Positions 52,147-62,168 are shown, counted from the stretch's first letter. The stretch: 64,000 bases of DNA from Shewanella halifaxensis HAW-EB4 (GCF_000019185.1 NC_010334.1:3720001-3784000), one strand, 5' to 3'. The notes: a model not told the origin generated them from the letters alone. Translations and numbers: made by a program.

Positions 52147-52288
52147 GACGTCAGCTCTGTCTATCTAGTAGCCGAAGATTCTAATCGCTAAAAGGCTCAA
52201 ATGTCACGTCATAGCCTTATGTAAGTTAGGTTTATCTATGAGTTATAATTGCGTCTGGTCTGCAAGCTAATATTAATGAGCCCTAAAC

Positions 52289-52624
52289 TTAACGCCTTAT
52301 ATAATGTTTATCGATATAATCGCACCACAGATCTGAGTCTAAATTGGGATTCGACTCCTTACCTCTAATTCCTAACTTAAACTCAACGACACTGCGCCAC
52401 TCCATCGAGCCTAGATCGGGTCCGTGTCCTTGACCGTCTCCTGTGGAAACCTGCTTTTCGACCTTGTTAAACCAAGCTAGATTGCAGCCATTGGGATTTG
52501 ACTCTAGTACCGAAACTTGCTCAACTTCGGCTTGGTTCGCCGTCGCTTGATCATATTTAACGCCGCAGCCCAGGAGCAGATTTACCATAATAGCAACCAC
52601 AATCAAGTTAACTAACTTGCTCAT
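52289..52624 (-). CDS. Small putative lipoprotein
   Basis: The 111-residue product begins with a lipoprotein signal ending in LLLGC (Cys20), so it should be anchored in the outer or inner membrane. The mature part has two more cysteines (GCNLAW, LWCDYI) that could form a disulphide and a Gly-Asp rich stretch (STGDGQGHGPDLG). No known family is recognised. The ATG follows AAGGAAATAAAG on the minus strand. Confidence 0.72.
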   Translation of the reverse strand: MSKLVNLIVVAIMVNLLLGCGVKYDQATANQAEVEQVSVLESNPNGCNLAWFNKVEKQVSTGDGQGHGPDLGSMEWRSVVEFKLGIRGKESNPNLDSDLWCDYIDKHYIRR

Positions 52625-53020
52625 CTTTATTTCCTTCTATCGCTTTTAAATAACCCGCTTACATCTCTGCTTAGGAGCCTAAATGGCTAATTTTAAACGA
52701 AACAGAGAACTGCATTGATGAATTAAAGCAAGCAACGGGCTCAATGTCGGTATAAGGCTCATTCGCCCAGCACTCAAGCCTAAAACTCTCATAAACTTCG
52801 CGAAATAGCGTATGAATGAGCGTTGATTCATTAAGCATTACTTACGAAAAATCTTCAATAATTTAGATTCCATTCATTCCTTCTCCAAGTTGCTAGTATT
52901 TCCCTTTAAATTTTCTTTTTACATTTCCTGCAAAAAGACCAACTTTAACCCATAAAAAAAGTGAACACACTAGCAATAGATATGTTCACTTTCTTAGATG
53001 AGTATTATTCGATATCGGCG
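52625..53020. other. Intergenic region, 396 bp, no gene seen
   Basis: AT-rich sequence without a supported frame. Its right end contains the terminator of the helicase gene (52953-52992); the left end must contain the promoter of the lipoprotein gene, for which I see no strong match. Confidence 0.5.
52953..52992 (-). terminator. Intrinsic terminator of the DEAD-box helicase gene
   Basis: On the minus strand AAAGTGAACA and TGTTCACTTTTTTT form a stem with a 15-nt loop and a run of T, 30 nt after the stop codon. Confidence 0.83.
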
Positions 53021-54358
53021 CTATTTCTTAGCTTTGTCTTTCGAGCGGCCATAGCTACTTTTGCCCGACGCTGCGCTGCGGTAATTACTTTTTCCGACTG
53101 CATTTTTGACTGGACGGTTTTTATCTTCATACTTACGCTTATTATGGCCTTTCTCTTTAACTGGCTTAACCACAACGTCGCGATAACGAGCCGGTAAAGG
53201 TGCGCCCTCTTCATAGCCCGGCATCGTAATACAAGGTAGTGTCTGCTCAATTAACAGTTCAATTTCTTGCAGCATCTCTCTGTCTTGAGGCGATACAAAC
53301 GAAATCGCGCGGCCAGCAAGACCTGCACGACCTGTACGACCCACTCGGTGCACATAGTCCTCGGCGGCAAACGGCAGCTCAAGGTTGATCACTAAAGGTA
53401 GTGCTTCAATATCTAGACCACGAGCAGCAACATCGGTCGCCACCATGACACGTAGCTTGCCAGATTTAAACTCATCTAATGCACGGTTTCTAGCGCCTTG
53501 AGTCTTCTCACCATGGAACACCGCATTTTTTACGCCATCGAGTTTTAATTCAGCGTGCAGATGCTCTGCGCTCTCTCGAGTACTGACAAACACCAATACT
53601 TGTTGCCAATTATTTCGGCCAATTAGCTCCGAAAGTAGTTCCGCTTTACGGCGAGTATCGACCAAATAAACTTCTTGAGTGATTAGGCTTGCCGTGGCCG
53701 ATGTCGCCACATTAATCCACTCTGGCGCTAGCAACATTTTCTCGGCCAGTGTTTTAACCGCTTCGCTGTAAGTGGCTGAAAAAAATAATGTTTGGTGAGT
53801 CGCAGCCACCAGCTTTTTTACTTTTTCGATATCGCGAACAAAGCCCAAATCCAACATGCGATCGGCTTCATCAACCACTAAGTGAGTCACATTCGACAGA
53901 TCTAAACCGAATTGGCCAATATGGTCAAATAGGCGACCCGGCGTAGCCACTAGGATATCGACTCCAGCTTGCAAGGCCTTACGCTGTGGATTCATGTTTG
54001 AACCACCATAAACTGCGGTCGTCTTAAATGGCAAAAACTGGGCGTAAGCCGAGATATTGTCAGCCACCTGAATAGCAAGTTCACGAGTTGGGGTTAAAAC
54101 TAACACCTTTACCTTAGACTGGTGTTCAGGTTCCAGATCACCTTCAGTAAAAAGGTTGTACTCTTGAATTAATCGATTGAGTAGAGGCAGGGCGAACGCA
54201 GCCGTTTTACCGGTTCCGGTTTGCGCACAGGCCATAATGTCTTTGCCTTCCATTGCAACGGGTAATACCTGCGATTGAACTTGGGTCAATTGCTGATAAC
54301 CGCGCGCAGAAACTGCATCTAATATTTTGGGATGTAAATCGAATGCATCAAAGTTCAT
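53021..54358 (-). CDS. DEAD-box RNA helicase, RhlE type
   Basis: This ATP-dependent RNA helicase has the motifs in order: Q motif with LTQVQSQVLP, motif I AQTGTGKT, Ia PTRELAIQ, II DEAD in VVDEADRMLDLGF, III SAT, V DVAARGLD and VI HRVGRTGRAG. I start at ATG 54358 (MNFDAFDLHPKILDA), which matches RhlE-like proteins and gives 445 residues; an upstream extension reaches 54445 without support. The C-terminal tail is basic and Ser, Lys, Arg rich (GKSNYRSAASGKSSYGRSK), suited to RNA binding. Roles in ribosome assembly or cold growth are usual for the family. Confidence 0.93.
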   Translation of the reverse strand: MNFDAFDLHPKILDAVSARGYQQLTQVQSQVLPVAMEGKDIMACAQTGTGKTAAFALPLLNRLIQEYNLFTEGDLEPEHQSKVKVLVLTPTRELAIQVADNISAYAQFLPFKTTAVYGGSNMNPQRKALQAGVDILVATPGRLFDHIGQFGLDLSNVTHLVVDEADRMLDLGFVRDIEKVKKLVAATHQTLFFSATYSEAVKTLAEKMLLAPEWINVATSATASLITQEVYLVDTRRKAELLSELIGRNNWQQVLVFVSTRESAEHLHAELKLDGVKNAVFHGEKTQGARNRALDEFKSGKLRVMVATDVAARGLDIEALPLVINLELPFAAEDYVHRVGRTGRAGLAGRAISFVSPQDREMLQEIELLIEQTLPCITMPGYEEGAPLPARYRDVVVKPVKEKGHNKRKYEDKNRPVKNAVGKSNYRSAASGKSSYGRSKDKAKK

Positions 54359-54460
54359 GGTCGGCTCAATAGAGTTAATAAGAGTATAAGGAATAAAAGT
54401 GAGCGCGGAGTCTAGCAAAATACTGCGTGAGATTATACTAATCAAAACAAATTGCCGAGA

Positions 54461-57400
54461 TCAGGCCGTAGTCTTTTCTATTACTTTGTTTGTCGTATAG
54501 AGAAAGGCCTGCTCAAACTCTTCAACCGGGACGGGCCTTGAAAATAGGTATCCTTGGCCATAATCACAGCCGGCATCGCTTAACACCTTACGTTGGTAGT
54601 CCGTCTCAACCCCCTCTGCAATCACTTTCATACCCAATTTATGCGCCATCACAATAATCGCTTCGCACAAGGTAAAATCATCACTATTACTGTCTAAGTT
54701 TCGTGTAAAGGATTGGTCTATCTTCAAATAGTCTATCTCAAATTTCTTAAGATAAGCCAGTGAGGAGTATCCAGTTCCAAAATCATCCAATGAGACCTGT
54801 ATACCAGACTGTCGATATTGAGCAAGCTTTGATGAAATCGCACTGTTACCATCGAGCAATAAGCCCTCGGTGATCTCAATACAGATGTTGTTATTACTTA
54901 AATTCAATGTTTTTAACAGAGCAGCCCAAGACTCAAAGCTCTCTCCTTCATCTCTAAATTGGACCGGAGATTTGTTAATACTGATCTGCACCTCAACACC
55001 AAATCTGTCCCGCCATAAGGCACTCTGTCGAGCCGCCTGCTGGAAGACCCAGTTACCGATCTCAATAATAAGTCCGGTTTCCTCTGCAACCGTAATGAAC
55101 TCGATGGGAGAAACTAAACCGCGTTTCGGATGACGCCAGCGAATGAGGGCTTCGGCCTTTAATTTACTCTCTTGCTGCAAACTAACAATCGGCTGATAAA
55201 ATAACTCAAACTCATTATTTACTATCGCATGACGCAGATCTTGAATTAAACGCATTCTATGTTTAGCGTATCGCTGCATAGAGGCCGTAAAGTAATGAAA
55301 GCGATTTCGCCCCTCATCTTTGGCTGCATACATTGCCTGATCGGCATGCTTTAGCAGGCCTTCAATGGTTGAGGCATCATCGGGGTAAAGTGTAATACCA
55401 ATACTTGCACTAATATATGCCGTCTCTTCACCTAAGTTAAAGGGCTCTGCAATGCGCGCTAATATATGTTTCGCGACGTTATCCACACCTTTAATATCGG
55501 TGATATTGGGTAGCACCACAGTAAATTCATCACCGCCCAATCTCGCCACGACATCAGTATCTCTTATACAGGCTTTAAGGCGCTTTGCCGCTTCAGAGAG
55601 CAACATATCTCCCATGTCATGGCCTAAGGTATCGTTAACTTCTTTAAAGTAATCTAAATCGATGAACATTATTGCAAAATGCTGCTCGCGACAATCTGAT
55701 TTTAATATTTCTGCACTAAGATAATCGAGCAACATACGTCGGTTAGGTAGCCCAGTTAACGGATCGTAATTCGCCTGTTTCCAGATAATTTGTTCAGCTT
55801 GTTTTTTTTCTGTGATATCAGAAAACAGTGCGACTCGGTGTAGAACCTGATCCTTAGCATCAAATAACGCATTAAGCGTTAACCAAACCACAAACTCTTC
55901 ACCATTTTTACGTCTAAGCCAGACCTCTCCCTCCCAGCGACCGTGCTCCTCTACTGCTAGGTTCATCTGCTCATAAGTACGAAGATTATTACGATTACAC
56001 TGTAGGATTTTAATATTTTGCTGCTTAACTTCGGCTTCGCTGTAGCCAGTAATATCAGTAAATGCCGCATTGATGTTAATAATAAAGCCTTGTCCATCTT
56101 GTACGCTCATGGCTTCACTACTGTTGTTATACACAGAAGCCGCTAACTTTAGTGAGTCTTCAACCTGTTTTCTATCGGTTATATCTGTATGTATGCCGCA
56201 CATTCTAATCGGGCTACCACTTTCGTCACGGCTCATCACCTTACCCAAATCAAGGATCCACAAGGTCTCATTGCTCTGGTTATGGATACGGTACTCCAGC
56301 TTATATTGATCCGTTTCACCATTTAAGATCGCATCAATCGACTTTAATACCGTAGCTCTGTCTTCAGAATGAATAGCATTGGTCCACCGTTTCTGTTCGC
56401 GATTTAAGGTCTCGACATCACAACCTAGCAGTTTAGCACTGTGCTCGTTACGCTCTATAATATCGCTATGAATGTCCCAGTCCCAAAAGCCTAACTCACT
56501 GCTACCCAGTACTAAACTTAGCTGCTCCTGACTCGCAAGCTTCTCTATCTCGGCTTCTTTTTGTAAGGTGTGATTCTGTAACCCCGTAATAACCAACTCG
56601 ACTTTGGACTGGGATCTTTGGCAGGCGACCGTCATATAGGTGTATACGATGGCCTCATCTTTTGAAATTAGACGAATATCGAGCTCGAATTCGTTAATAT
56701 CACCTTTCAGCATCTGATTAAAATGATGCTTATAGAGGTGAAAATCTTGCTGTAGCATTAACTCCGGCCAAGATAACCCCAATAATTCTTGCTCGGAATA
56801 TTTGAGCATCTCACAAAAATTTGGATTCACCTTAATCCATTCATGATCTTTGTTCGTTATGGCAATTCCCATATTGCCAGCCTTAAAGTGCGACTTAAAC
56901 AGTAGGTGATCCTGTAACTTGAGCTTTTGCTCTCGCTCAATTTCGATGCGCCGAGATAATAACAACCCCAATAAAACAGTCGTGGTAGGAAAGATTATCA
57001 ACAAGGGAATAGTGATCTGTTTTAATAGGTCGATAGCCATTTCAGTTGGCATGGTCAAGCCCCAGAGTAATGCCACACTATTAGTCATAAGACCAAAGGC
57101 CAGTAACTCACTGATACTGATATCCTCTATATCACCTTTACGATACTTTCCCCACAGGTAACCAATAAGGCCTGATGTCACTATGGTACCTACGCCTGAC
57201 CATACGGCGATTCCACCTTCACTCAACCTATATAGGCAACTTAGAACCACTGCGACTAGAGTGGGGATACCTCCAAAAAACAGACCACAAACACTTAGAA
57301 TAACGGTTCTTGAATCTAAGAAAATACCATCACTGTACTGCCAGGGCATTAACATGAGGGAGATGGTGATAACGGCAACGAAAAAACCGCTGCCGACACG

Positions 57401-57514
57401 CCATAAAATAGCTAATGAACGCTTTTGAGTACGCGGAAAGGCGTCATAGACGAGTACTATCGCAAGTAATAAGGCGGTATTTTGTATGAGAGAGAGAATT
57501 AAGCCTTGATCCAT
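54461..57514 (-). CDS. Membrane c-di-GMP protein: 5TM-LYT, PAS, GGDEF, EAL
   Basis: This 1017-residue protein starts with five or six membrane segments of the 5TMR-LYT type (LFFGGIPTLVAVVLSCLYRL), followed by PAS domains at about 205-320, 330-450 and 460-575 (NMGIAIT, LGFWDWDIH, DITGYSEAEVK). The GGDEF domain has LTGLPNRRMLL, an intact I-site RDTD and GGDEF at about 659-663. The EAL domain has AEALIRWRHP, ITEGLLLDG, DDFGTGYSSLAYL, KIDQSF and AEGVET, so both cyclase and phosphodiesterase motifs are complete. LYT domains in LytS-like proteins sense the envelope; PAS ligands are unknown. It is monocistronic. Confidence 0.93.
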   Translation of the reverse strand: MDQGLILSLIQNTALLLAIVLVYDAFPRTQKRSLAILWRVGSGFFVAVITISLMLMPWQYSDGIFLDSRTVILSVCGLFFGGIPTLVAVVLSCLYRLSEGGIAVWSGVGTIVTSGLIGYLWGKYRKGDIEDISISELLAFGLMTNSVALLWGLTMPTEMAIDLLKQITIPLLIIFPTTTVLLGLLLSRRIEIEREQKLKLQDHLLFKSHFKAGNMGIAITNKDHEWIKVNPNFCEMLKYSEQELLGLSWPELMLQQDFHLYKHHFNQMLKGDINEFELDIRLISKDEAIVYTYMTVACQRSQSKVELVITGLQNHTLQKEAEIEKLASQEQLSLVLGSSELGFWDWDIHSDIIERNEHSAKLLGCDVETLNREQKRWTNAIHSEDRATVLKSIDAILNGETDQYKLEYRIHNQSNETLWILDLGKVMSRDESGSPIRMCGIHTDITDRKQVEDSLKLAASVYNNSSEAMSVQDGQGFIININAAFTDITGYSEAEVKQQNIKILQCNRNNLRTYEQMNLAVEEHGRWEGEVWLRRKNGEEFVVWLTLNALFDAKDQVLHRVALFSDITEKKQAEQIIWKQANYDPLTGLPNRRMLLDYLSAEILKSDCREQHFAIMFIDLDYFKEVNDTLGHDMGDMLLSEAAKRLKACIRDTDVVARLGGDEFTVVLPNITDIKGVDNVAKHILARIAEPFNLGEETAYISASIGITLYPDDASTIEGLLKHADQAMYAAKDEGRNRFHYFTASMQRYAKHRMRLIQDLRHAIVNNEFELFYQPIVSLQQESKLKAEALIRWRHPKRGLVSPIEFITVAEETGLIIEIGNWVFQQAARQSALWRDRFGVEVQISINKSPVQFRDEGESFESWAALLKTLNLSNNNICIEITEGLLLDGNSAISSKLAQYRQSGIQVSLDDFGTGYSSLAYLKKFEIDYLKIDQSFTRNLDSNSDDFTLCEAIIVMAHKLGMKVIAEGVETDYQRKVLSDAGCDYGQGYLFSRPVPVEEFEQAFLYTTNKVIEKTTA

Positions 57515-57991
57515 AAGAAGCTATTCATCCTTGATAATTTCTTTTCAAAGTTATTTTTATAGTTCATAACCTATTCTAGAAGGCGACGATTACGCCTTGT
57601 TCGTATTAATTAAACCATTAACTCCTACCAAACCTAAAAAGAGTCTAATGCTCCGCCGATGTGGGACAATATTGGACTCAGCTGCTTTATCAGCCTCTTA
57701 CAAAGATAAACACTAAATAACTAAAGTTCAAAGAATTTAGGCGAAATATTGCACTAACTCATCATCTGACGAGGGAGAATTTATGGCTAGTGAGTCACTA
57801 AGTGCAATAAAAGTACGATAAAAAGTGCGATAGTCAGTACGATAAAAAGTCTCTTAATAAGAGCTATCCGCGTAGAGAGTCAGGGGATGAATAACAAGGA
57901 GCGAGCTATTCTTTAGGCGATAAGTCGCTTAAGCAATCGAGCAATACTTCATCACAGGTGAGATATGATGAAATATTGCAAATATTCACTA
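57515..57991. other. Intergenic region, 477 bp, no gene seen
   Basis: Stops close all frames. The only structure noted is the short direct repeat at 57812-57850. Near 57907-57991 a weak repeat of GAGCAATACTTCATC/GATATGATGAAATATTG elements leads into the end of the OsmC gene. Confidence 0.5.
57812..57850 (+). repeat. Short direct repeat AGTACGATAAAAAGT
   Basis: The 15-mer occurs at 57812-57826 and 57836-57850 with a 24-bp period, and related AGTGCAATAAAAGT precedes it. No gene is associated. Confidence 0.75.
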
Positions 57992-58432
57992 TTAGCCCGC
58001 TTGATGGGTCACTAACGTCGGCTTAAGCAGGTTGTCATGCACTGGGCAGCGATGACAGACTGTATCGATAAACACCTGCTTTTGTTCTTCGGTTAACGGC
58101 TCACTATTGACTGCAGCATCCATCTCAACGGTGATATCGATATGTTTAAATCCAACAGGATCGTCAGTAGCCTTGCCAAGCAGCCCTAACGTATTTAGCT
58201 GTGCTTTAATGGACACATCAAAATGGTTAAGCTTAATTTTTTGCTCTCTTGCGACCATTCTCGCTATTGTAGAAATACAGCCAGCCAGTGAAAAAATAAA
58301 CGTCTCTAATGGGTTAGCCCCTTCGTCACCCGCGGTCGGTTGATCGATTATTAATTGGTGTTCTCTTACCTGAGCGGTGACTTTCCAGCCTTCACCCATA
58401 TGTGTTTTTAACTCAATAATTTTCTCTGCCAT
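57992..58432 (-). CDS. OsmC/Ohr family protein
   Basis: This 146-residue protein belongs to the OsmC superfamily of thiol peroxidases. Cys52 in LAGCISTIAR and a second redox cysteine among Cys126/Cys129 in CHRCPVHDN match the family pair; the CxxC at the second site is a variation seen in the YhfA-like branch rather than in classical OsmC or Ohr. NPLETFIFSLAGC is the conserved helix. It is probably cytoplasmic and detoxifies organic hydroperoxides, although the YhfA branch is not biochemically defined. It stands alone. Confidence 0.87.
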   Translation of the reverse strand: MAEKIIELKTHMGEGWKVTAQVREHQLIIDQPTAGDEGANPLETFIFSLAGCISTIARMVAREQKIKLNHFDVSIKAQLNTLGLLGKATDDPVGFKHIDITVEMDAAVNSEPLTEEQKQVFIDTVCHRCPVHDNLLKPTLVTHQAG

Positions 58433-58885
58433 CTCAACACAACTCCATTAGACTTTTTTCAACAAGGCCTTATTCAATAAGATTATTCTAATGGATAATT
58501 AACTAAAAACTCAAATATAACTCACAATTTGTACATTTACCGAATGTATTCCTAAGCAAATCAAGGTCTATATCCAAGCCACCTAAAGATGCAGAATTCA
58601 GTGGGAATTTAATGCGCTTTAAGCAAGGCGTTGATTGCAGCTAATGGTTGTTCCCTTAGCAAGATCAATAACGCAGCAGAAAGTGCATTAACCCCCATCG
58701 ACGAAGGCTTTGCGCAAGCCCACTTTGTTGTTGCACTAGCTTAAAAGGGAGCCACCATTCCTACGCTAATGCGCCTAGAATTGAACTCGCACAAGACCTC
58801 TGAAATGAGCATGTTCAAGTCGTTTGGGTATATGTTAAGCTTGTCGGCAAATACTCTACAGCAGCAAAGACTAGACTAAATAACT
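58433..58885. other. Intergenic region, 453 bp, possible gene remnant
   Basis: Most of the region is closed by stops. From about 58632 to 58742 one plus-strand frame reads AANGCSLSKINNAAESALTP, IDEGFAQAHFVVALA and a stop, and continues after the stop in the same frame to about 58878. The composition looks protein-like, but there is no start and I recognise no family. It may be a decayed gene or chance. Confidence 0.35.
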
Positions 58886-59362
58886 ATGTCACAACCCAAC
58901 ACTGTACTCCCTAAGCCTACTGACACTAAGCCTGATCAGAGAAGTAAAACCTATCACTTTCCTGTGCAGATCTATTATGAAGATACGGATTTTTCAGGCG
59001 TGGTCTACCATCCGAATTTTTTAAAATATTTCGAGCGCGCCCGTGAACACGTTATTGGGGCCAATAGCTTAGCGAGTTTATGGGATGAGCATGACTTAGG
59101 TTTTGCAGTGTATCGCAGCGATATGCTCTGCCATGATGGCGTTGAGTTTGCCGAAATCATCGATATTCGAACTAAGTTCTACTTCGAAAGTAAATATCGC
59201 ACTGTTTGGTTACAAGAGATCTGGCGTCCAGACGGTAAGAAACCAGCGGTAACAGCGCAGATAGAAATGGTATGTATGAATAAGAAACGTCAACTCAGCC
59301 CTATGCCTCAGCTATTAATTGAACGCCTGAGTGAGGCTTTTTCTGAAGTCGTTATCTTTTAA
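58886..59362 (+). CDS. Acyl-CoA thioesterase, YbgC/4HBT hotdog family
   Basis: The 158-residue protein has the hotdog signature IYYEDTDFSGVVYHPNFLKYF (in parts; Asp in EDTD is catalytic) followed by ERAREHVIG, and the long beta strands FAEIIDIRTKFYFESKYRT. This is the YbgC-type thioesterase that cleaves short or medium acyl-CoA. It is not near tol-pal, where the classical ybgC lies, so it is a paralogue with an N-terminal extension of about 25 polar residues. Substrate unknown. Confidence 0.88.
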   Translation: MSQPNTVLPKPTDTKPDQRSKTYHFPVQIYYEDTDFSGVVYHPNFLKYFERAREHVIGANSLASLWDEHDLGFAVYRSDMLCHDGVEFAEIIDIRTKFYFESKYRTVWLQEIWRPDGKKPAVTAQIEMVCMNKKRQLSPMPQLLIERLSEAFSEVVIF

Positions 59363-59436
59363 AATGTAATGAGTATTAAAGGTAATAAGCTCTTGCTTGA
59401 GCTGCTTACCTTTAATTGTTTACCCTGTTTATACGA

Positions 59437-60912
59437 CTAACCTGCATCACTTAATTTAGGCCAACGTGATTCAAGCTCTTTAGGTTTTAACGGTTTTGAA
59501 AAAATATCCCCTTGAACTTTGTCTACGCCCATACCCAGCAATAATTGTAATATCTCTTCGGTCTCAACGCCTTCAACCGTCACCTTAAAGCCTAAGCCTT
59601 TGGCTAATCGGATACTTGTATCCATAATGTGCCAAGCTCTTGCATCAACGTCTAAATCATCTAGAAATGCCTTATCTATCTTCACTTCATCGACAGGTAA
59701 GTACTTAAGGTAAGCCAACGAGGAGTGACCAGTACCAAAATCATCAATAGCAACATCGACGCCAAGCTGGCGCAGGTGGTTAATCGTTGCTACGGCACCA
59801 TCGAGATCTTGCATCAATTTACTTTCGGTGATTTCAATCGAGATAGCGCTTGCCTCGAGTTGATACTGCTCTAGTCTTGCTTTTATGCCTGTTATCAAGG
59901 AGGCACTACGCAAGTCTTGAGTCGACAGGTTCACAGCCACCTGTAATTTAATCTCTTTTTGGCGCCATAGGGCTTGCTGGGCAAACACCTCATCGAGTAC
60001 CCATTGGCTGACGATATCGATCATGCCAGAATACTCTGCAAGTGGAATAAACTCGGCAGGAGATATGCTGCCAAGTTGCGGGTGCTGCCAACGCATTAAT
60101 GCCTCAACTTGCTGGCAATCTCCTTTGGGGAAGCTCTGCTTAGGCTGATAAACCATATAAAGTTCACCATCACGTAACGCCTTAGCAAGGCTATTAATAA
60201 TGGACACCTCTCGTAGTTGCACCACATCATCACCCAGTAGATATTCAGATAGTGCGACATCATGAGTCTTGGCTTTTTTTAGTGCTAAATCAAGCCTACG
60301 TAGCATGGTGCTAATGTCACTATGAAAAGGCTCTAAAGCCAAGTGCCCCACCTGCACTCTTGTGGTGATGATACTACCAAAAATATCGTAGGGTAGTTGT
60401 AGATTATCGATCAGTTGCAGTAGTTGCGGTGACGACATTGCGCTAGTGAAATAGATAAGAAATTCATCTTCATTCATTCTGGCTATCAAAGACCCATCGG
60501 GAGATAAGTCTTTTACTCTTGCTGCCATCTGTTTTAGTAGCTCATCACCAAAGTTAAATCCAAATAGGTCATTTACATAACGAAAGCGATAAATATCCAG
60601 CAGGACCAAGCTGCCTTTATTCAGCGGCATTAATTGGGCCATTTTGCGCTTCATACTCAAACGATTATCAAGCTCGGTAAGTTTATCGCACTCGGCTTGC
60701 TGGCTCTGAATATGTAACTGATTAACGGAATCTGTTAATTCACTCAGCTGTACAGATAGAGAGGTGTTAGCGGGAAGAACAAAGCCGCGCTGCTCAAAGG
60801 ACTCAAGTAACTGACTTACAAAGTGGCGAAGTTTTTGCTGCCGCCAGAGTGCGCATGCTAACCAAATAACCAGCAACAAACACACGGTGGAAATCATCCA
60901 AAAACTATCCAT
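59437..60912 (-). CDS. c-di-GMP phosphodiesterase with degenerate GGDEF and EAL domain
   Basis: The 491-residue protein has one N-terminal membrane segment (ISTVCLLLVIWLACALW), a short coiled part, a GGDEF-like domain starting TELDNRLSMKRK, and an EAL domain. The cyclase site reads MNEDEF in place of GGDEF, so cyclase activity is unlikely. The EAL domain keeps VEALMRWQHP, ITESKLMQD, DDFGTGHSSLAYLKYL, EVKIDKAFL and VEGVETEE, so it should hydrolyse c-di-GMP. The degenerate domain may bind GTP as a regulator. It is 125 bp from the HDOD gene on the same strand. Confidence 0.92.
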   Translation of the reverse strand: MDSFWMISTVCLLLVIWLACALWRQQKLRHFVSQLLESFEQRGFVLPANTSLSVQLSELTDSVNQLHIQSQQAECDKLTELDNRLSMKRKMAQLMPLNKGSLVLLDIYRFRYVNDLFGFNFGDELLKQMAARVKDLSPDGSLIARMNEDEFLIYFTSAMSSPQLLQLIDNLQLPYDIFGSIITTRVQVGHLALEPFHSDISTMLRRLDLALKKAKTHDVALSEYLLGDDVVQLREVSIINSLAKALRDGELYMVYQPKQSFPKGDCQQVEALMRWQHPQLGSISPAEFIPLAEYSGMIDIVSQWVLDEVFAQQALWRQKEIKLQVAVNLSTQDLRSASLITGIKARLEQYQLEASAISIEITESKLMQDLDGAVATINHLRQLGVDVAIDDFGTGHSSLAYLKYLPVDEVKIDKAFLDDLDVDARAWHIMDTSIRLAKGLGFKVTVEGVETEEILQLLLGMGVDKVQGDIFSKPLKPKELESRWPKLSDAG

Positions 60913-61037
60913 CTATGAGTACTTTTACCGTTATAAAATCTCAATTTCTTTTGTTATAAACTATAGTGCCTGCTAGCCCCTATGCCAGCACACACTATCG
61001 TTTAAGTTTTCATAGCATCACTATTTAAACATCAAGG

Positions 61038-61880
61038 TTATTCGTAACTCGCCTTGATAGATTGATAGGCTTCTTGGAATATATCACCCGCTAACTCATC
61101 AACCGATACTGGTAAACCACGCTCGATAAAGGCTGTCATCCTTTGCTCCAAATCATTACCCGCTCTAAGCTCTCCCGTATAGAATGCTGCTGCGCGAATA
61201 AAGTCTAAATAACTAACTTGTTCAGCGTTATAGGTAAGATCCGACCAACGCTCAACCACCTGCATCACATCAGGTGAGAACTCCCAACTCTTAAGTACAG
61301 CTCGCCCTAATGGCCCCTGCAGCTTTTTCACTAAAGCCCGCAACATTTCGATGCTGTCAAACAGCTCTGGCTGCGCCTCTGCTTCAGTCAGTACAGGCAA
61401 GGCGCCAATGTTATGTACTAGACCCGCTAATGTCATAGTGTCGAAGTTAAGTTTGCTACTAGGATGATTCGCATTGTAAATTTGCAGCATCGCACACGCG
61501 GCAGCAGTTACATCAATGGATGAGCTCCATACTTCATCCATCACTTGCCAGACCATCTGGTTGGTCGAGATAAAGAGTTGCTCCATAGCAATCGACGTTA
61601 CAATCGATTTTATCTGCATGAGCCCAATACGATTAATTGCTGCATTAACGTTTTCCGCAGGGATCCCACGGCTATACATGGCACTATTTGCAATGCGAAT
61701 AACCCGAGCTGAAATTGCCGCGTCTTGACCAATAATACTGGCGACATCTTTTAAACTAGTATCTTCTTGGCCGACCACTTCTTGTACTCGCATGGCCACT
61801 TCAGGCAAAGTCGGCAAGACCAAGGAATCTGACTTTAATTTTTTTAATAAACCAACTAATACTCGATGTTCCGTAGACAT
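61038..61880 (-). CDS. HDOD domain signalling protein
   Basis: This 280-residue protein is nearly all HDOD domain: LPTLPEVAMRVQEVVGQ, AISARVIRIANSAMYS, INRIGLMQIKSIV and AGLVHNIGALPVL. HDOD proteins act as non-enzymatic adaptors in two-component and c-di-GMP pathways. It lies upstream of the GGDEF-EAL gene on the same strand, so a shared pathway is possible. No other domain is attached. Confidence 0.9.
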   Translation of the reverse strand: MSTEHRVLVGLLKKLKSDSLVLPTLPEVAMRVQEVVGQEDTSLKDVASIIGQDAAISARVIRIANSAMYSRGIPAENVNAAINRIGLMQIKSIVTSIAMEQLFISTNQMVWQVMDEVWSSSIDVTAAACAMLQIYNANHPSSKLNFDTMTLAGLVHNIGALPVLTEAEAQPELFDSIEMLRALVKKLQGPLGRAVLKSWEFSPDVMQVVERWSDLTYNAEQVSYLDFIRAAAFYTGELRAGNDLEQRMTAFIERGLPVSVDELAGDIFQEAYQSIKASYE

Positions 61881-62093
61881 CCCAACTCCCTTTTAAATCG
61901 TATTAATTTGCAGCGAATTGAGTATATCAGCTCAAACCTGAGAGTTCCGATCAAAATCATCTTACTGGTGCAATAGTTAAGCAAACGATATGTTTTCTGT
62001 AAAATCGGCTTCAAAATGATAAGATGTTCACAGAATATCAAGATAAACGACACGGTACGTCCCAAAGCCAATTATTATATTCGGCTGACTTTC

Positions 62094-62123
62094 TTGCATT
62101 AGTATACCCGCATTAAGTAAAAT
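62094..62123 (+). promoter_or_regulatory. Probable promoter of trhP
   Basis: TTGCAT (62094-62099), 18 nt, TAAAAT (62118-62123). The leader to the ATG would be about 39 nt. Confidence 0.5.
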
Positions 62124-62168
62124 GCGCGGCCGATTGTCTAATCCTTATCCGTTAACAGAGAAGCTATT

